Below are positions 33,708 to 42,435 of a DNA stretch of 64,000 nucleotides, piece after piece. Source of the DNA: an uncultured Bacteroidales bacterium (GTDB taxonomy: Bacteria; Bacteroidota; Bacteroidia; Bacteroidales; Muribaculaceae); contig CASENC010000048.1 in assembly GCA_949289215.1 (NCBI GenBank), positions 1 to 64,000 of the forward strand. The letters are read 5' to 3'. Position 1 is the stretch's first letter. The number at the start of each line of letters is the position of its first letter. The position numbers were made by a program, and so were the translations under genes. The notes under the pieces are model-generated. The model saw only the letters and a program-made list of their open reading frames with translations. It was not told the DNA's origin and made no database searches.

Positions 33708-34892
33708 ATGGATGGCATTCGCAATGATATATTGCACGACTTGGCCGGGCAAGTTGCCGGCAGGTTGCAAGCAAAACGGTATTGCAATTACAGTTTGCTT
33801 GGCAGCGACTTCGGGGAAATAATGTTCTTGTATTATTATTCCAAAATTGAAGAACGGTATGAGGCCATAGCCGATGGGTTGCTTGACAAGATGTTTGCCT
33901 CGATTGGCAGCCTGCCCGTTTGGGGAACATATTGTTCAGGATTTGCCGGAATGGGAGTCGGCCTGTCGATATTGGAGGCTGATGGTTTCATTGAAGGGGT
34001 AAGCGAAGCTTTGGCTGAGCTTGACAGCCGCATCGATGCTACATTTGATGAATTTATTGGCGAAGGCAAGATTGATTTCCTGCATGGGTATTCAGGCTAT
34101 GCGCTATATTATTTGCAGCGGTATGCAAATGATGCGGTTTATGCCAAAAGCCGAATAATAGTAATGGTCGATGCATTGCGGAGGCAGGCTATTGAGCAGG
34201 GTGATGCCATAAAATGGCAGTTCAGTGACGAGCCTGAAAAAAAGTTCAACATATCGCTGTCGCATGGAATGTCGAGCGTAGTTGTAGTGCTTTGCAAAAT
34301 CCTCAATTCAATAGCTTTGGATACAGAAGAACGGGAACAGGTAACGTGGTTGATAACCGGTGCCGTGAATTACATTCTCATGCAGCGCATCGACCAAGAA
34401 ATGCATGGCAGTTGGTTTGTATCAACTTCCTTGGAATGCGAGCCGCAAGTGCGGCGCAGCCGCCTTGGCTGGTGCTATGGCGACCTTGGTGTGGCTGTTG
34501 CACTGCTTGATGCAGCCGAGGCGTTGCATCGCGACGATTGGCGGCAAACGGCTATGTCGGTACTTGAATATGCCGCGATCAGCCGACGCAATCCTGCCAT
34601 GAATGCCGTGTATGACGCAGGTTTGTGCCACGGAGCCACGGGAATAGCGCAGGTGTTTAAAACCATGTCGGAACGCACATCGTCTCCAGTTTTGGCCAAT
34701 ACTTGGAAGTATTGGGATAATGTGGTGATTAAAAACGTAAAAAGAGTAGAAGGAAAATATGAATACCGTTTTTACAATTCACTTGAAAATCGGTTTGAAC
34801 ATAGGGTCGGCTTGCTCGATGGCAGTGCAGGAGTGGGTATGTATTTGCTCAAAACAGGGAATGTATTGCCACGGTTGTTGATAATAGATTAG
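33708..34892 (+). CDS. lanC: LanC-like lanthionine synthetase cyclase
   Basis: 394 residues, alpha/alpha-barrel zinc enzyme that adds Cys thiols to dehydrated Ser/Thr. The typical repeated glycine motifs are GTYCSGFAGMGVGL, DFLHGYSGYALYYL, SLSHGMSSVVVVL (catalytic His 186), RLGWCYGDLGVAVALL (zinc ligand Cys 256) and AGLCHGATGIAQVF (zinc ligands Cys 307 and His 308). All zinc ligands and the acid/base His are present, so activity is likely. Located between paralog 2 (12 nt) and the dehydratase gene (11 nt). The predicted substrate is the dehydrated precursor encoded at 30502. Confidence 0.92.
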   Translation: MDGIRNDILHDLAGQVAGRLQAKRYCNYSLLGSDFGEIMFLYYYSKIEERYEAIADGLLDKMFASIGSLPVWGTYCSGFAGMGVGLSILEADGFIEGVSEALAELDSRIDATFDEFIGEGKIDFLHGYSGYALYYLQRYANDAVYAKSRIIVMVDALRRQAIEQGDAIKWQFSDEPEKKFNISLSHGMSSVVVVLCKILNSIALDTEEREQVTWLITGAVNYILMQRIDQEMHGSWFVSTSLECEPQVRRSRLGWCYGDLGVAVALLDAAEALHRDDWRQTAMSVLEYAAISRRNPAMNAVYDAGLCHGATGIAQVFKTMSERTSSPVLANTWKYWDNVVIKNVKRVEGKYEYRFYNSLENRFEHRVGLLDGSAGVGMYLLKTGNVLPRLLIID

Positions 34893-34903
34893 TATAGTGT
34901 ACC

Positions 34904-37069
34904 ATGAAATATGCTTATACCGACCGTATTGTGATGCGAGTTCCTCGTTTTCCCGAAAATTATATCCACAGGGCATTGGCCGATGAAAATTTTTTCGAGT
35001 TGGTGATTGCAAGCGACGATTTCAAGGCGGCAGTTTACCTTGCATCGCCATCGTTGAGCGCAGAGCATGAAAAATACCTTTCCGGGCGATTGTCGGCAAA
35101 AGATAGTGCAAGATTGAAAAACGCATTGCTGAAATACCTTGGCCGTATGTCAACACGTTGCACCCCATTTGCGACCTTTGCCGCGTGTGCCGCCGTGGAA
35201 GTCGGCAATGAAGATAGCATAGTGCTTTCGCAGGAAGTAAAAACCTGCTCGCGCCCCGATATGCTTTACTTGTGTTCGTTGTCACAGGTATTGCAAGTGA
35301 AAATGAGGCGCAGCCTTCGCTACCGTGCAAATTCCACACTTTACCGCATTGGCGGCAGTGTGAGGTATGTGTCGTGCAGGTATTTGCCAAATGGGCGTTC
35401 GTATTCCATTGAGCAGGTCAAAAACTCGGGGTTGCTTGCTTTTGTGCTGAAATTGTGCCAAAATGGATATGTTGGCTATGGTGAAATAGTTAAAAGTGTA
35501 ATCGGCAATTATGATGCAGGTGAAAAGGAAATAGAGCATTATGTTGATGACTTGATTGACAATCAGTTGATTGTAGGCGAAATAGAGCCATTTGTCACGG
35601 GTGATGATTATCTTTTGTTCTTGCAGGCCAATGTTGGTGCGGAGTTTAAGGCCGATATTGATGCAATAGCCGATGCCGTTGCTGCAATCGACAAATGCGA
35701 AGGTGTGGCGACGTATGCAAAGTGCTATGATGAAATAGCCATTATGCTTGGCAAGTATGGCATAAAATGCGACAAGAAATATGTGGTACAGACCGATTCG
35801 TTCAGGCCGCTAAAACATGGTATTGTTTCAAAGCAGATTACCGACCAGCTTGGCGAATGCATGACGCTGATGGCCAAAATAACCTCACGACACGAAGTTG
35901 CCAATATTGTGGATTTCTGTCACAGGTTTGAACAGCGTTACGAGGCTCGCGAAGTGGGGTTGCTTGAGGCTTTGGATCCCGATGTGGGCATAGGGTACAT
36001 CGTCAATAACGACCGCATTCCGAATCCTTTGATTGCAGGGTTGCGCCTGCCACAGGCACAGCAACGGCAAATGGGGCAACTGTCATTGACCCCGATAGTG
36101 AAAATTCTGTTGCAGAAAATAATGGATTTCAACGCTGAAACAGACAATGCCATAGAATTGACCGATGACGATGTGCGTGGGCTTGGTGCCGACTTTGGCG
36201 ACCTGCCATTGTCTATGGCGGCGTTTTTCAGGGTTGTAGGTAAAAATGTCGATGGTACATACAGGCTTGCCGATGTGCATTTCTCGGGAGCATCGGCTGC
36301 CAATATGCTGAGCCGTTTTGCATACGAAGAAACCATAAGACCGATAGTGCAAACTATTGCCCAAAGGGAAGAGGCTGCCGTGAATGGTGTCATAGTCGCT
36401 GAGATTGCCCATATATCGGAGTCACGTACCGGCAACATACTTTTTCGCCCACATATCAGGGATTATGAAATAACCTATCTTACCGGCAGTACACTTGATG
36501 ATGAACACGTGATACCGGCGAGCGACTTGCTAGTGTCGGTGAAAGGACGGAAGGTGGTGCTACGGTCGCGGAGACTGCAAAAGGAGATTATTCCACGGTT
36601 AACGTCAGCTCATAACTACAAGGGTAAAACCACTCCATTGTATCGTTTTCTATGTGATTTGCAAAACCAATCGGGCAGGGCATCGCTATATTTCAGCTGG
36701 GGTGGACTTGAGGCTGTGTATGACTATCTGCCTTGTGTCATATATAAACAAAATATTTTGTCTCCTGCGAGGTGGACTTTGGTAAAAGAGAAGTTCATGG
36801 GGAAGAGGACGGCATCGGTCGATATGGATAAAGTGCGGTCGTGGAGGGCTGCCAAGCGGTTGCCGAGGGAGGTTAATCTTGTCGTGGGTGATAACAAGCT
36901 GTATATCGACCTTGAAAACGTCACGAGTGTCAGCTTGTTGGCCGCGGAGGTGTCGAAGTTAGGCAAATTTGTGCTTGAGGAATATTTTCCTTGCGAGGAT
37001 TATGTGGTTGATGAACAGGGAAACTGTTATGCAAATGAATTCGTAATGCCATACGTGAAAATACCATGA
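34904..37069 (+). CDS. LanB-type dehydratase, glutamylation (N-terminal) part
   Basis: 721 residues covering the lantibiotic dehydratase N-terminal region only. It uses glutamyl-tRNA to glutamylate Ser/Thr of the precursor. Landmarks: YLGRMSTRCTPFATFAACAAVEVG near residue 90, SLTPIVKILLQKI, SESRTGNILFRPHIRDYEI, RLTSAHNYKGKTTPLYRFLCDLQ with the RFLCDLQ signature, and a C-terminal PREVNLVVGDNKLYIDLEN. The C-terminal elimination domain of full NisB-like enzymes is absent and is encoded by the next gene, whose ATG overlaps this stop by 4 nt. This is the split-LanB layout known for pinensin-type and thiopeptide-type clusters. Confidence 0.92.
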   Translation: MKYAYTDRIVMRVPRFPENYIHRALADENFFELVIASDDFKAAVYLASPSLSAEHEKYLSGRLSAKDSARLKNALLKYLGRMSTRCTPFATFAACAAVEVGNEDSIVLSQEVKTCSRPDMLYLCSLSQVLQVKMRRSLRYRANSTLYRIGGSVRYVSCRYLPNGRSYSIEQVKNSGLLAFVLKLCQNGYVGYGEIVKSVIGNYDAGEKEIEHYVDDLIDNQLIVGEIEPFVTGDDYLLFLQANVGAEFKADIDAIADAVAAIDKCEGVATYAKCYDEIAIMLGKYGIKCDKKYVVQTDSFRPLKHGIVSKQITDQLGECMTLMAKITSRHEVANIVDFCHRFEQRYEAREVGLLEALDPDVGIGYIVNNDRIPNPLIAGLRLPQAQQRQMGQLSLTPIVKILLQKIMDFNAETDNAIELTDDDVRGLGADFGDLPLSMAAFFRVVGKNVDGTYRLADVHFSGASAANMLSRFAYEETIRPIVQTIAQREEAAVNGVIVAEIAHISESRTGNILFRPHIRDYEITYLTGSTLDDEHVIPASDLLVSVKGRKVVLRSRRLQKEIIPRLTSAHNYKGKTTPLYRFLCDLQNQSGRASLYFSWGGLEAVYDYLPCVIYKQNILSPARWTLVKEKFMGKRTASVDMDKVRSWRAAKRLPREVNLVVGDNKLYIDLENVTSVSLLAAEVSKLGKFVLEEYFPCEDYVVDEQGNCYANEFVMPYVKIP

Positions 37070-37911
37070 AAGTGAAACGAAATTTTTATCCCGGTGATGA
37101 GTGGCTGTATTTCAAGATATATGGCGGCATAAAGACTTGCGATGACTTGGTGTGCGGCAAATTATATTCGTTGATGAATCGCCTAAAGCGTGAAGGATAC
37201 GTAAGCCAATGGTTCTTTGTTCGTTATAGCGATCCTGACTTTCATATAAGGCTAAGGTTGCGGTTAGTTTCGGATGACTCTTTCGGGAAAGTCGTGCGTG
37301 CGGTGAATAAGTTGTTAAGGCCGATGTGCGACAGTAGTGTATTGCACAAGTTTGTAATTGACACTTATTGCAGGGAAATTGAGCGATATGGCGAAAATGT
37401 TATGCAGTTGACAGAGGACTTGTTTTGCATCGATAGCGAGTGTGTATGTGCTGTTTTGCACAAAATGAGTGGAATGTCGCCCGATTATAGGTGGATTTTG
37501 GCATTTGTTTCAGTTGATGGCTTTTTGTCGGCTTTAGGGCTTGGTGTGAATGAAAAATTAGAACTCATTAGCAAACTGTCTGCCTCTTACCGTGCAGAAT
37601 TTGGCTATAATGAACACAATGGCAAACAACTTAATGATATGTATCGCAGCCGCCGTGATGTGATAGTGAAGGTGTTGCATGGTGTTGATAGTGCTTTTAC
37701 GACGATTGTTCCATATTTCGAGCGGCGTAACTGGTTTGTCGCGTCAAAAACCAAAGGAAAGGTTGCTGCGCTGAATGTTGCATCAATAGTTCATATGATG
37801 ATGAACAGACACTTTGCGAGCCAGAACCGTGTGAATGAATTGTTGTTATATGATTTTTTGAAACGGTTTTACCGTAGCGAAATAGCCCGTGGTGAGGTCG
37901 AGAAATGTTAG
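37066..37911 (+). CDS. LanB elimination-domain protein (thiopeptide-type bacteriocin biosynthesis domain)
   Basis: 281 residues. Family start KVKRNFYPGDEWLYFKIY, then GIKTCDDLVCGKLYSLMNRL, QWFFVRYSDPDFHIRLRLRL, YCREIERYG and a helical C-terminus ending SIVHMMMNRHFASQNRVNELLLYDFL, all typical of standalone Lant_dehydr_C-type proteins. It removes glutamate to leave dehydro amino acids, completing the LanB reaction. Translationally coupled to the glutamylation gene (ATGA overlap at 37066-37069). Last gene of the operon; only a weak hairpin (AAAATCG / CGATTTT, 37963-37987) follows. Confidence 0.9.
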   Translation: MKVKRNFYPGDEWLYFKIYGGIKTCDDLVCGKLYSLMNRLKREGYVSQWFFVRYSDPDFHIRLRLRLVSDDSFGKVVRAVNKLLRPMCDSSVLHKFVIDTYCREIERYGENVMQLTEDLFCIDSECVCAVLHKMSGMSPDYRWILAFVSVDGFLSALGLGVNEKLELISKLSASYRAEFGYNEHNGKQLNDMYRSRRDVIVKVLHGVDSAFTTIVPYFERRNWFVASKTKGKVAALNVASIVHMMMNRHFASQNRVNELLLYDFLKRFYRSEIARGEVEKC

Positions 37912-37970
37912 AGGATTGTAAAAATGGGTAGAAGTCGGGGAAAATGGTGGATATATTGAACTAAAATCGA

Positions 37971-37978
37971 TAACTTTG
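37971..37978 (+). promoter_or_regulatory. -7 element of the ABC-F gene
   Basis: TAACTTTG, 81 nt before ATG 38060. A -33 at normal spacing is not clear. The start near 37984 would put the hairpin 37987-38020 at the very 5' end of the mRNA. Confidence 0.5.
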
Positions 37979-37986
37979 TGCGATTT

Positions 37987-38020
37987 TTTATGTGGCGGTG
38001 TGCATATGCTGCCACATAAA
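37987..38020 (+). promoter_or_regulatory. 5'-terminal stem-loop in the ABC-F leader
   Basis: Perfect 10-bp stem TTTATGTGGC (37987-37996) / GCCACATAAA (38011-38020); the loop contains the palindrome GCATATGC. No T tract follows, so it is not an intrinsic terminator on either strand; an mRNA-stabilising or regulatory leader is more likely. Confidence 0.5.
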
Positions 38021-38059
38021 TTGGTTGTGAAACTTAAGTCAAGCACTATTTTAGTATAG

Positions 38060-40024
38060 ATGATCTCGGTACAAAATCTATCGGTAGAGTTTAATTGCGT
38101 CCCATTGTTTTCAGGGGCGAGCTTTGTCATAAACAAGAAGGATAAGATTGCACTTGTGGGCAAGAACGGGGCCGGTAAGTCAACGATGTTGAAGATTATA
38201 GCAGGGTTACAGTCGCCAACCGGAGGAACTGTTGCAGTACCTGCCGACACGGTTATAGGTTATTTGCCACAGCAGATGGTGCTTGCCGACAGTACTACCG
38301 TGCGAGATGAAGTGAAGAAGGCATTTGACCGTATTTCCCAATTGCAGGCTGAAATAGATGCAGCCAATAATGAGATTGCATCCCGTACCGACTATGACAG
38401 CCCGGCATATGCAAAGCTGATAGAACACGTGACAATGCTTAATGAGCATCTTGCAATGGCAGGTGCCGAGAATTGCGATGCCGAAATGGAAAAGACTTTG
38501 ATCGGACTTGGATTTGAACGGAGCGACTTTGACCGACCAACATCGGAATTCAGCGGCGGTTGGCGTATGCGCATAGAACTTGCCAAGTTGCTGTTGCGCC
38601 ATCCCGATGTACTTTTGCTCGACGAGCCTACCAACCACCTTGACATAGAGTCGATTCAGTGGCTTGAAAATTTCCTCAAGACAAAGGCTAATGCCGTCAT
38701 GCTGGTGTCGCACGACCGTGCGTTTATCGACAATATCACCAACCGTACCATAGAAATATCGTGTGGCAAGATATATGACTACAATGTAAATTACTCGAAA
38801 TTCGTGGAGCTGCGCAAGGAACGTGTGGAGCAGCAGACGCGGGCCTACCTGAACCAACAGAAACAGATACAAGACACCGAGGACTTCATTGAGCGGTTCC
38901 GCTACAAGGCCACCAAGTCGGTGCAGGTGCAGAGCCGCATCAAGCAGCTTGCCAAGATTGAGCGTATAGAGATAGATGAAGTTGACAATTCGCATATCAA
39001 CTTGAAGTTCCCTCCCGCGCCGCGCTCGGGCGACTATCCTGTGATTGCCGACGGCGTGAGCAAAAGCTATGGCGACCACCTTGTGTTCAGTGGGGCGACG
39101 TTCACCATAAAACGTGGAGAAAAAGTAGCTTTCGTTGGCAAGAACGGCGAAGGAAAATCGACGCTTGTGAAGTGTATCATGGGAGAAATCCCGTTTGAGG
39201 GTACGCTCAAGATTGGCCATAATGTGAAAATCGGGTATTTTGCCCAAAATCAAGCGCAACTGCTTGATGGCGAACTGACGGTGTTTGATACCATCGACCG
39301 TGTGGCCGTGGGCGACATTCGTACAAAAATCCGAGATTTGCTTGGTGCTTTCATGTTTGGCGGAGAAGCATCCGACAAGAAAGTGAAAGTGCTATCGGGC
39401 GGTGAGAAGACGCGGCTTGCAATGATAAAGTTGCTTCTTGAGCCTGTCAATTTGTTGATACTCGACGAGCCTACCAACCACTTGGATATGCGCACCAAGG
39501 ATATATTGAAGGCGGCGATAAAGGATTTTAACGGAACGGTGATTGTGGTGTCGCACGACCGTGAGTTCCTTGACGGATTGGTAAGCAAGGTGTATGAATT
39601 CGGTGGCGGAAAGGTGAAGGAACACCTTGGTGGAATATATGATTTTCTTGAGGCAAAAAAGATTGAGTCGTTACGGCAACTTGAAATATCGTCACCCGAC
39701 AAGCCGGCTAATACATCAAAATTTCAATTGAAATCAAATGAAGAAGCACCTGTCGATGGTAAAAGTGCAGCTCGTAGAAGTTATTTTGAACAAAAAGAGC
39801 ATGAACGCGAAGTGAAACGCAGGCAAAAACGCGTTGCCACTTGTGAGGCCGAAATAGGAGATATCGAGGGCCAGATAAAGGCTATAGAAGAACAAATGGC
39901 TGCCGGAGGGGAGTTGCCGGCAGATATATATGACCGCCATGCCGCGCTTAGCAAGAAACTCGAAAACGCCATGAGTGCGTGGGAGTTGGCATGCAACGAA
40001 CTTGAAACCATAACAAACGAATGA
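38060..40024 (+). CDS. ABC-F family ATPase
   Basis: 654 residues, two ABC domains on one chain and no membrane segments. Walker A motifs GKNGAGKST (from residue 34) and GKNGEGKST (from 360); signatures FSGGWRMR and LSGGEKTR; Walker B DEPTNHLD in both halves. A basic inter-domain linker (QTRAYLNQQKQIQDTEDFIERF) is present. The C-terminus is a charged coiled coil (about 560-654, SYFEQKEHEREVKRR onwards), as in Uup/YdiF-type members. ABC-F proteins bind the ribosomal E site and relieve stalled or drug-bound ribosomes. Despite lying next to the lanthipeptide genes it has no transport domain and its own promoter. Confidence 0.95.
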   Translation: MISVQNLSVEFNCVPLFSGASFVINKKDKIALVGKNGAGKSTMLKIIAGLQSPTGGTVAVPADTVIGYLPQQMVLADSTTVRDEVKKAFDRISQLQAEIDAANNEIASRTDYDSPAYAKLIEHVTMLNEHLAMAGAENCDAEMEKTLIGLGFERSDFDRPTSEFSGGWRMRIELAKLLLRHPDVLLLDEPTNHLDIESIQWLENFLKTKANAVMLVSHDRAFIDNITNRTIEISCGKIYDYNVNYSKFVELRKERVEQQTRAYLNQQKQIQDTEDFIERFRYKATKSVQVQSRIKQLAKIERIEIDEVDNSHINLKFPPAPRSGDYPVIADGVSKSYGDHLVFSGATFTIKRGEKVAFVGKNGEGKSTLVKCIMGEIPFEGTLKIGHNVKIGYFAQNQAQLLDGELTVFDTIDRVAVGDIRTKIRDLLGAFMFGGEASDKKVKVLSGGEKTRLAMIKLLLEPVNLLILDEPTNHLDMRTKDILKAAIKDFNGTVIVVSHDREFLDGLVSKVYEFGGGKVKEHLGGIYDFLEAKKIESLRQLEISSPDKPANTSKFQLKSNEEAPVDGKSAARRSYFEQKEHEREVKRRQKRVATCEAEIGDIEGQIKAIEEQMAAGGELPADIYDRHAALSKKLENAMSAWELACNELETITNE

Positions 40025-40030
40025 TAAATA

Positions 40031-40038
40031 TATATTTG
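40031..40038 (+). promoter_or_regulatory. -7 element of the M13 peptidase gene
   Basis: TATATTTG, 16 nt before ATG 40055; it suggests separate transcription from the ABC-F gene, which ends 7 nt upstream. Confidence 0.5.
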
Positions 40039-40054
40039 TTTTAATATATTAATA

Positions 40055-42079
40055 ATGAAAGTGTTAAAGTACATTATTCCGGTATTGGCATTGACTATGA
40101 CTACTAACAACATCAATGCAGAGGAGGTTAAAGGCGTTGATCGCGCAAACCTCGATGAAACAGTATCGCCAGGGCAGGATTTTTATGATTATGCCTGTGG
40201 CGGTTGGATGAAAAACAATCCGCTGCCTGCGCAGTATTCGCGTTTTGGCACTTTTGACCAACTTGCCGAGAACAGCCGCGAGCAGGTGAAGTCGCTTGTG
40301 CAGCATTTAAGCGAGACCAAGCATGCAAATGGCTCGGTAGGCCAAAAGGTTGGCGACTTGTATGAAATGGGAATGGACAGTGTGCGCCTTAATAATGAAG
40401 GTGCAACAGCCTTGCAAGCCGACATCGAGAAAATCAATGGCATGAAGCGAAACGAACTCATCGATGTTATTGCTTGGTTGCATAATGGTATTGCATCGCC
40501 TTTCTTCAGCACCGGCGTGATGGCCGATTTGAAGAATGCCGACCTTAATATAATGTATGTGGCACAAATTTCTGGAGGATTGGGTGACCGCGATTACTAT
40601 CTTGAGAACGATGAGCACACAGTGAATATTCGTAACGAATATGTGAAGTATATCGAAAAAATATTCACACTTGCCGGTTTCAAGAAAAAGGACGCCAAGA
40701 AAGCTGCCAAGAATGTGCTGAAAATAGAAACTGCACTTGCCAATGCAGCCATGACTCGCGAAGAGTCGCGCAACTATGCAATCCAGTACAATATTTACAC
40801 TATCGACCAACTTAAAGCCGAATATCCCAATATTGACTGGATGGCTTATTTCACGGGTATAGGTCTGCCAAATCTTGACCAAGTATGCCTTATGCAGCCA
40901 AAGTTCCTTGCCGAGGTCAATAATTTGATTGGCTCGTTGAGCGACCGTGAAATAAAGGATTATTTATTGTGCAAATATATTTCATCGGCGTCACCTTATT
41001 TGAGCGATGATTTCATTCAAGCCAATTTCGATATGTTCTCGCGTACGATGTCGGGCAAGAAAGAGATGCAACCTCGTTGGAAGCGAGCATTATCAGTACC
41101 CGACGGAATGCTTGGCGAAGCTGTTGGACAACTTTATGTGGAAAAATATTTCCCTGCCGAGTCGAAAGAGCGTATGCTCAAGCTCGTGGGCAACTTGAAG
41201 AAAGCCCTTGCCGAACATATTGCAGGGCTCACTTGGATGAGCGATCAAACCAAGGTGAACGCACTTGTGAAGCTTAACAGCTTTACCGTAAAAATAGGTT
41301 ATCCTGACAAGTGGAAAGATTATAGCGGTGTAACTGTTGATCCGACGAAGACTTATTGGGAAAATGTCAAAGGCATAAGTCTGTTCCTTGCACAAGATAA
41401 TTATCAACGTTGGAACAAGCCCGTTGATCGTGATGAATGGGGCATGACTCCGCAAACCGTGAATGCATATTACAATCCAACCACTAATGAAATATGTTTC
41501 CCGGCTGCCATTCTTCAAGCACCTTATTTCGATATGAATAATGATGATGCAAGCAACTATGGTGCAATAGGTGTGGTTATCGGTCACGAAATGACTCATG
41601 GATTTGACGATCAAGGTCGCAACTTTGATCAAAACGGAAATATGACCGACTGGTGGACTGCCGAAGATGCTGCAAAATTCAAAACTCTTGCCGACAAACT
41701 TGCCGGTCAGTTTGACGCCATTGTGGTTGCCGACGATGTACACGCAAACGGCCAATTTACACTTGGCGAAAACATAGCTGACCAAGGTGGTTTGCGCGTG
41801 GCTTACACCGCATTCAAGAAGACTGAACAAGGAAAGGGTGATGTGGAAATAGACGGTTTTACTCCCGACCAGCGTTTCTACTTGGCATACGCCAACGTTT
41901 GGGCTGCAAATATTACGAAAGAAGAGATTTTACGTCGTACCAAGATTGACCCGCACTCGATAGGCCGCTTGCGTGTAAATGCGACTTTGCGCAATATCGA
42001 TACATTCTTCAATGCTTTTGGTATAAAAGCCGGAGACAATATGTTCCTCCCTGTTGAAGATAGAGTTGTGATTTGGTAA
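40055..42079 (+). CDS. pepO: M13-family (neprilysin/PepO) metallopeptidase, exported
   Basis: 674 residues. A signal peptide (about 1-22) is followed by the M13 N-terminal lobe beginning SPGQDFYDYACGGWMKNNPLP. The catalytic part has NAYYNPTTNEICFPAAIL (the NAYY motif), zinc site HEMTH at 511-515 followed by GFDDQG, and GENIADQGG with the third ligand Glu 572. The C-terminus ends VIW, as usual for M13 enzymes. It cleaves peptides in the periplasm or at the surface. All active-site residues are present. It is followed at once by the duplicated terminator and MITE-like element. Confidence 0.94.
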   Translation: MKVLKYIIPVLALTMTTNNINAEEVKGVDRANLDETVSPGQDFYDYACGGWMKNNPLPAQYSRFGTFDQLAENSREQVKSLVQHLSETKHANGSVGQKVGDLYEMGMDSVRLNNEGATALQADIEKINGMKRNELIDVIAWLHNGIASPFFSTGVMADLKNADLNIMYVAQISGGLGDRDYYLENDEHTVNIRNEYVKYIEKIFTLAGFKKKDAKKAAKNVLKIETALANAAMTREESRNYAIQYNIYTIDQLKAEYPNIDWMAYFTGIGLPNLDQVCLMQPKFLAEVNNLIGSLSDREIKDYLLCKYISSASPYLSDDFIQANFDMFSRTMSGKKEMQPRWKRALSVPDGMLGEAVGQLYVEKYFPAESKERMLKLVGNLKKALAEHIAGLTWMSDQTKVNALVKLNSFTVKIGYPDKWKDYSGVTVDPTKTYWENVKGISLFLAQDNYQRWNKPVDRDEWGMTPQTVNAYYNPTTNEICFPAAILQAPYFDMNNDDASNYGAIGVVIGHEMTHGFDDQGRNFDQNGNMTDWWTAEDAAKFKTLADKLAGQFDAIVVADDVHANGQFTLGENIADQGGLRVAYTAFKKTEQGKGDVEIDGFTPDQRFYLAYANVWAANITKEEILRRTKIDPHSIGRLRVNATLRNIDTFFNAFGIKAGDNMFLPVEDRVVIW

Positions 42080-42137
42080 AAAAAACAGTATATGAAAAAA
42101 AGTTGGCAATCGCTTATGTGGTTGCCAACTTTTTTAT
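42079..42137. repeat. 59-bp direct repeat copy 1 (contains bidirectional terminator)
   Basis: Starts in the last base of the pepO stop codon. It carries the hairpin AAAAAAGTTGGCAA / TTGCCAACTTTTTT, a terminator usable on both strands. By eye the sequence is identical to copy 2 at 42348-42406. Confidence 0.9.
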
Positions 42138-42347
42138 CCTGACTTCGTCATTGCGTCACCTATTTTAATGAATGCAAATAGCTGAATTCATTGAGAATTG
42201 AATATTTGATAAAGCTCCTGTAGGGAGGTACGAGTCTCTAAAATTGAAAGAATTTTTGCGCGCCACCTTAAATAGCCGAATTTGACTTTTTAAATATCTA
42301 ATATTCAATAAATTATGAAAATTAACAAATATTTCGACGAAGTCAGG
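42138..42347. mobile_element. 210-bp MITE-like element with 12-bp terminal inverted repeats
   Basis: Bounded by CCTGACTTCGTC (42138-42149) and its exact inverse GACGAAGTCAGG (42336-42347). The interior is AT-rich and has no credible gene. It lies precisely between the two 59-bp repeats. Its size and ends fit a non-autonomous transposable element, but the flanking repeat is far longer than a normal target duplication. No transposase with matching ends is visible in the window. Confidence 0.65.
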
Positions 42348-42406
42348 AAAAAAACAGTATATGAAAAAAAGTTGGCAATCGCTTATGTGGTTGCCAACTT
42401 TTTTAT
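42348..42406. repeat. 59-bp direct repeat copy 2 (contains bidirectional terminator)
   Basis: Same sequence as 42079-42137, offset 269 bp, ending 29 nt before the tatD stop. It supplies the tatD-side terminator, while copy 1 supplies pepO. Confidence 0.9.
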
Positions 42407-42435
42407 GCAATTAGGTTTTGGTAGAATTCGTATTT

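Noticed and set aside
40055-42079. M13 peptidase as the leader peptidase of the lanthipeptide
   Set aside because: It is a normal housekeeping-type exported enzyme with its own promoter, separated by the ABC-F gene; no sequence evidence for a role in the cluster.
42079-42406. Two direct repeats as a minimal CRISPR array
   Set aside because: Repeats are 59 bp, only two, contain a terminator, and the interval is a 210-bp element with inverted ends; no cas genes.
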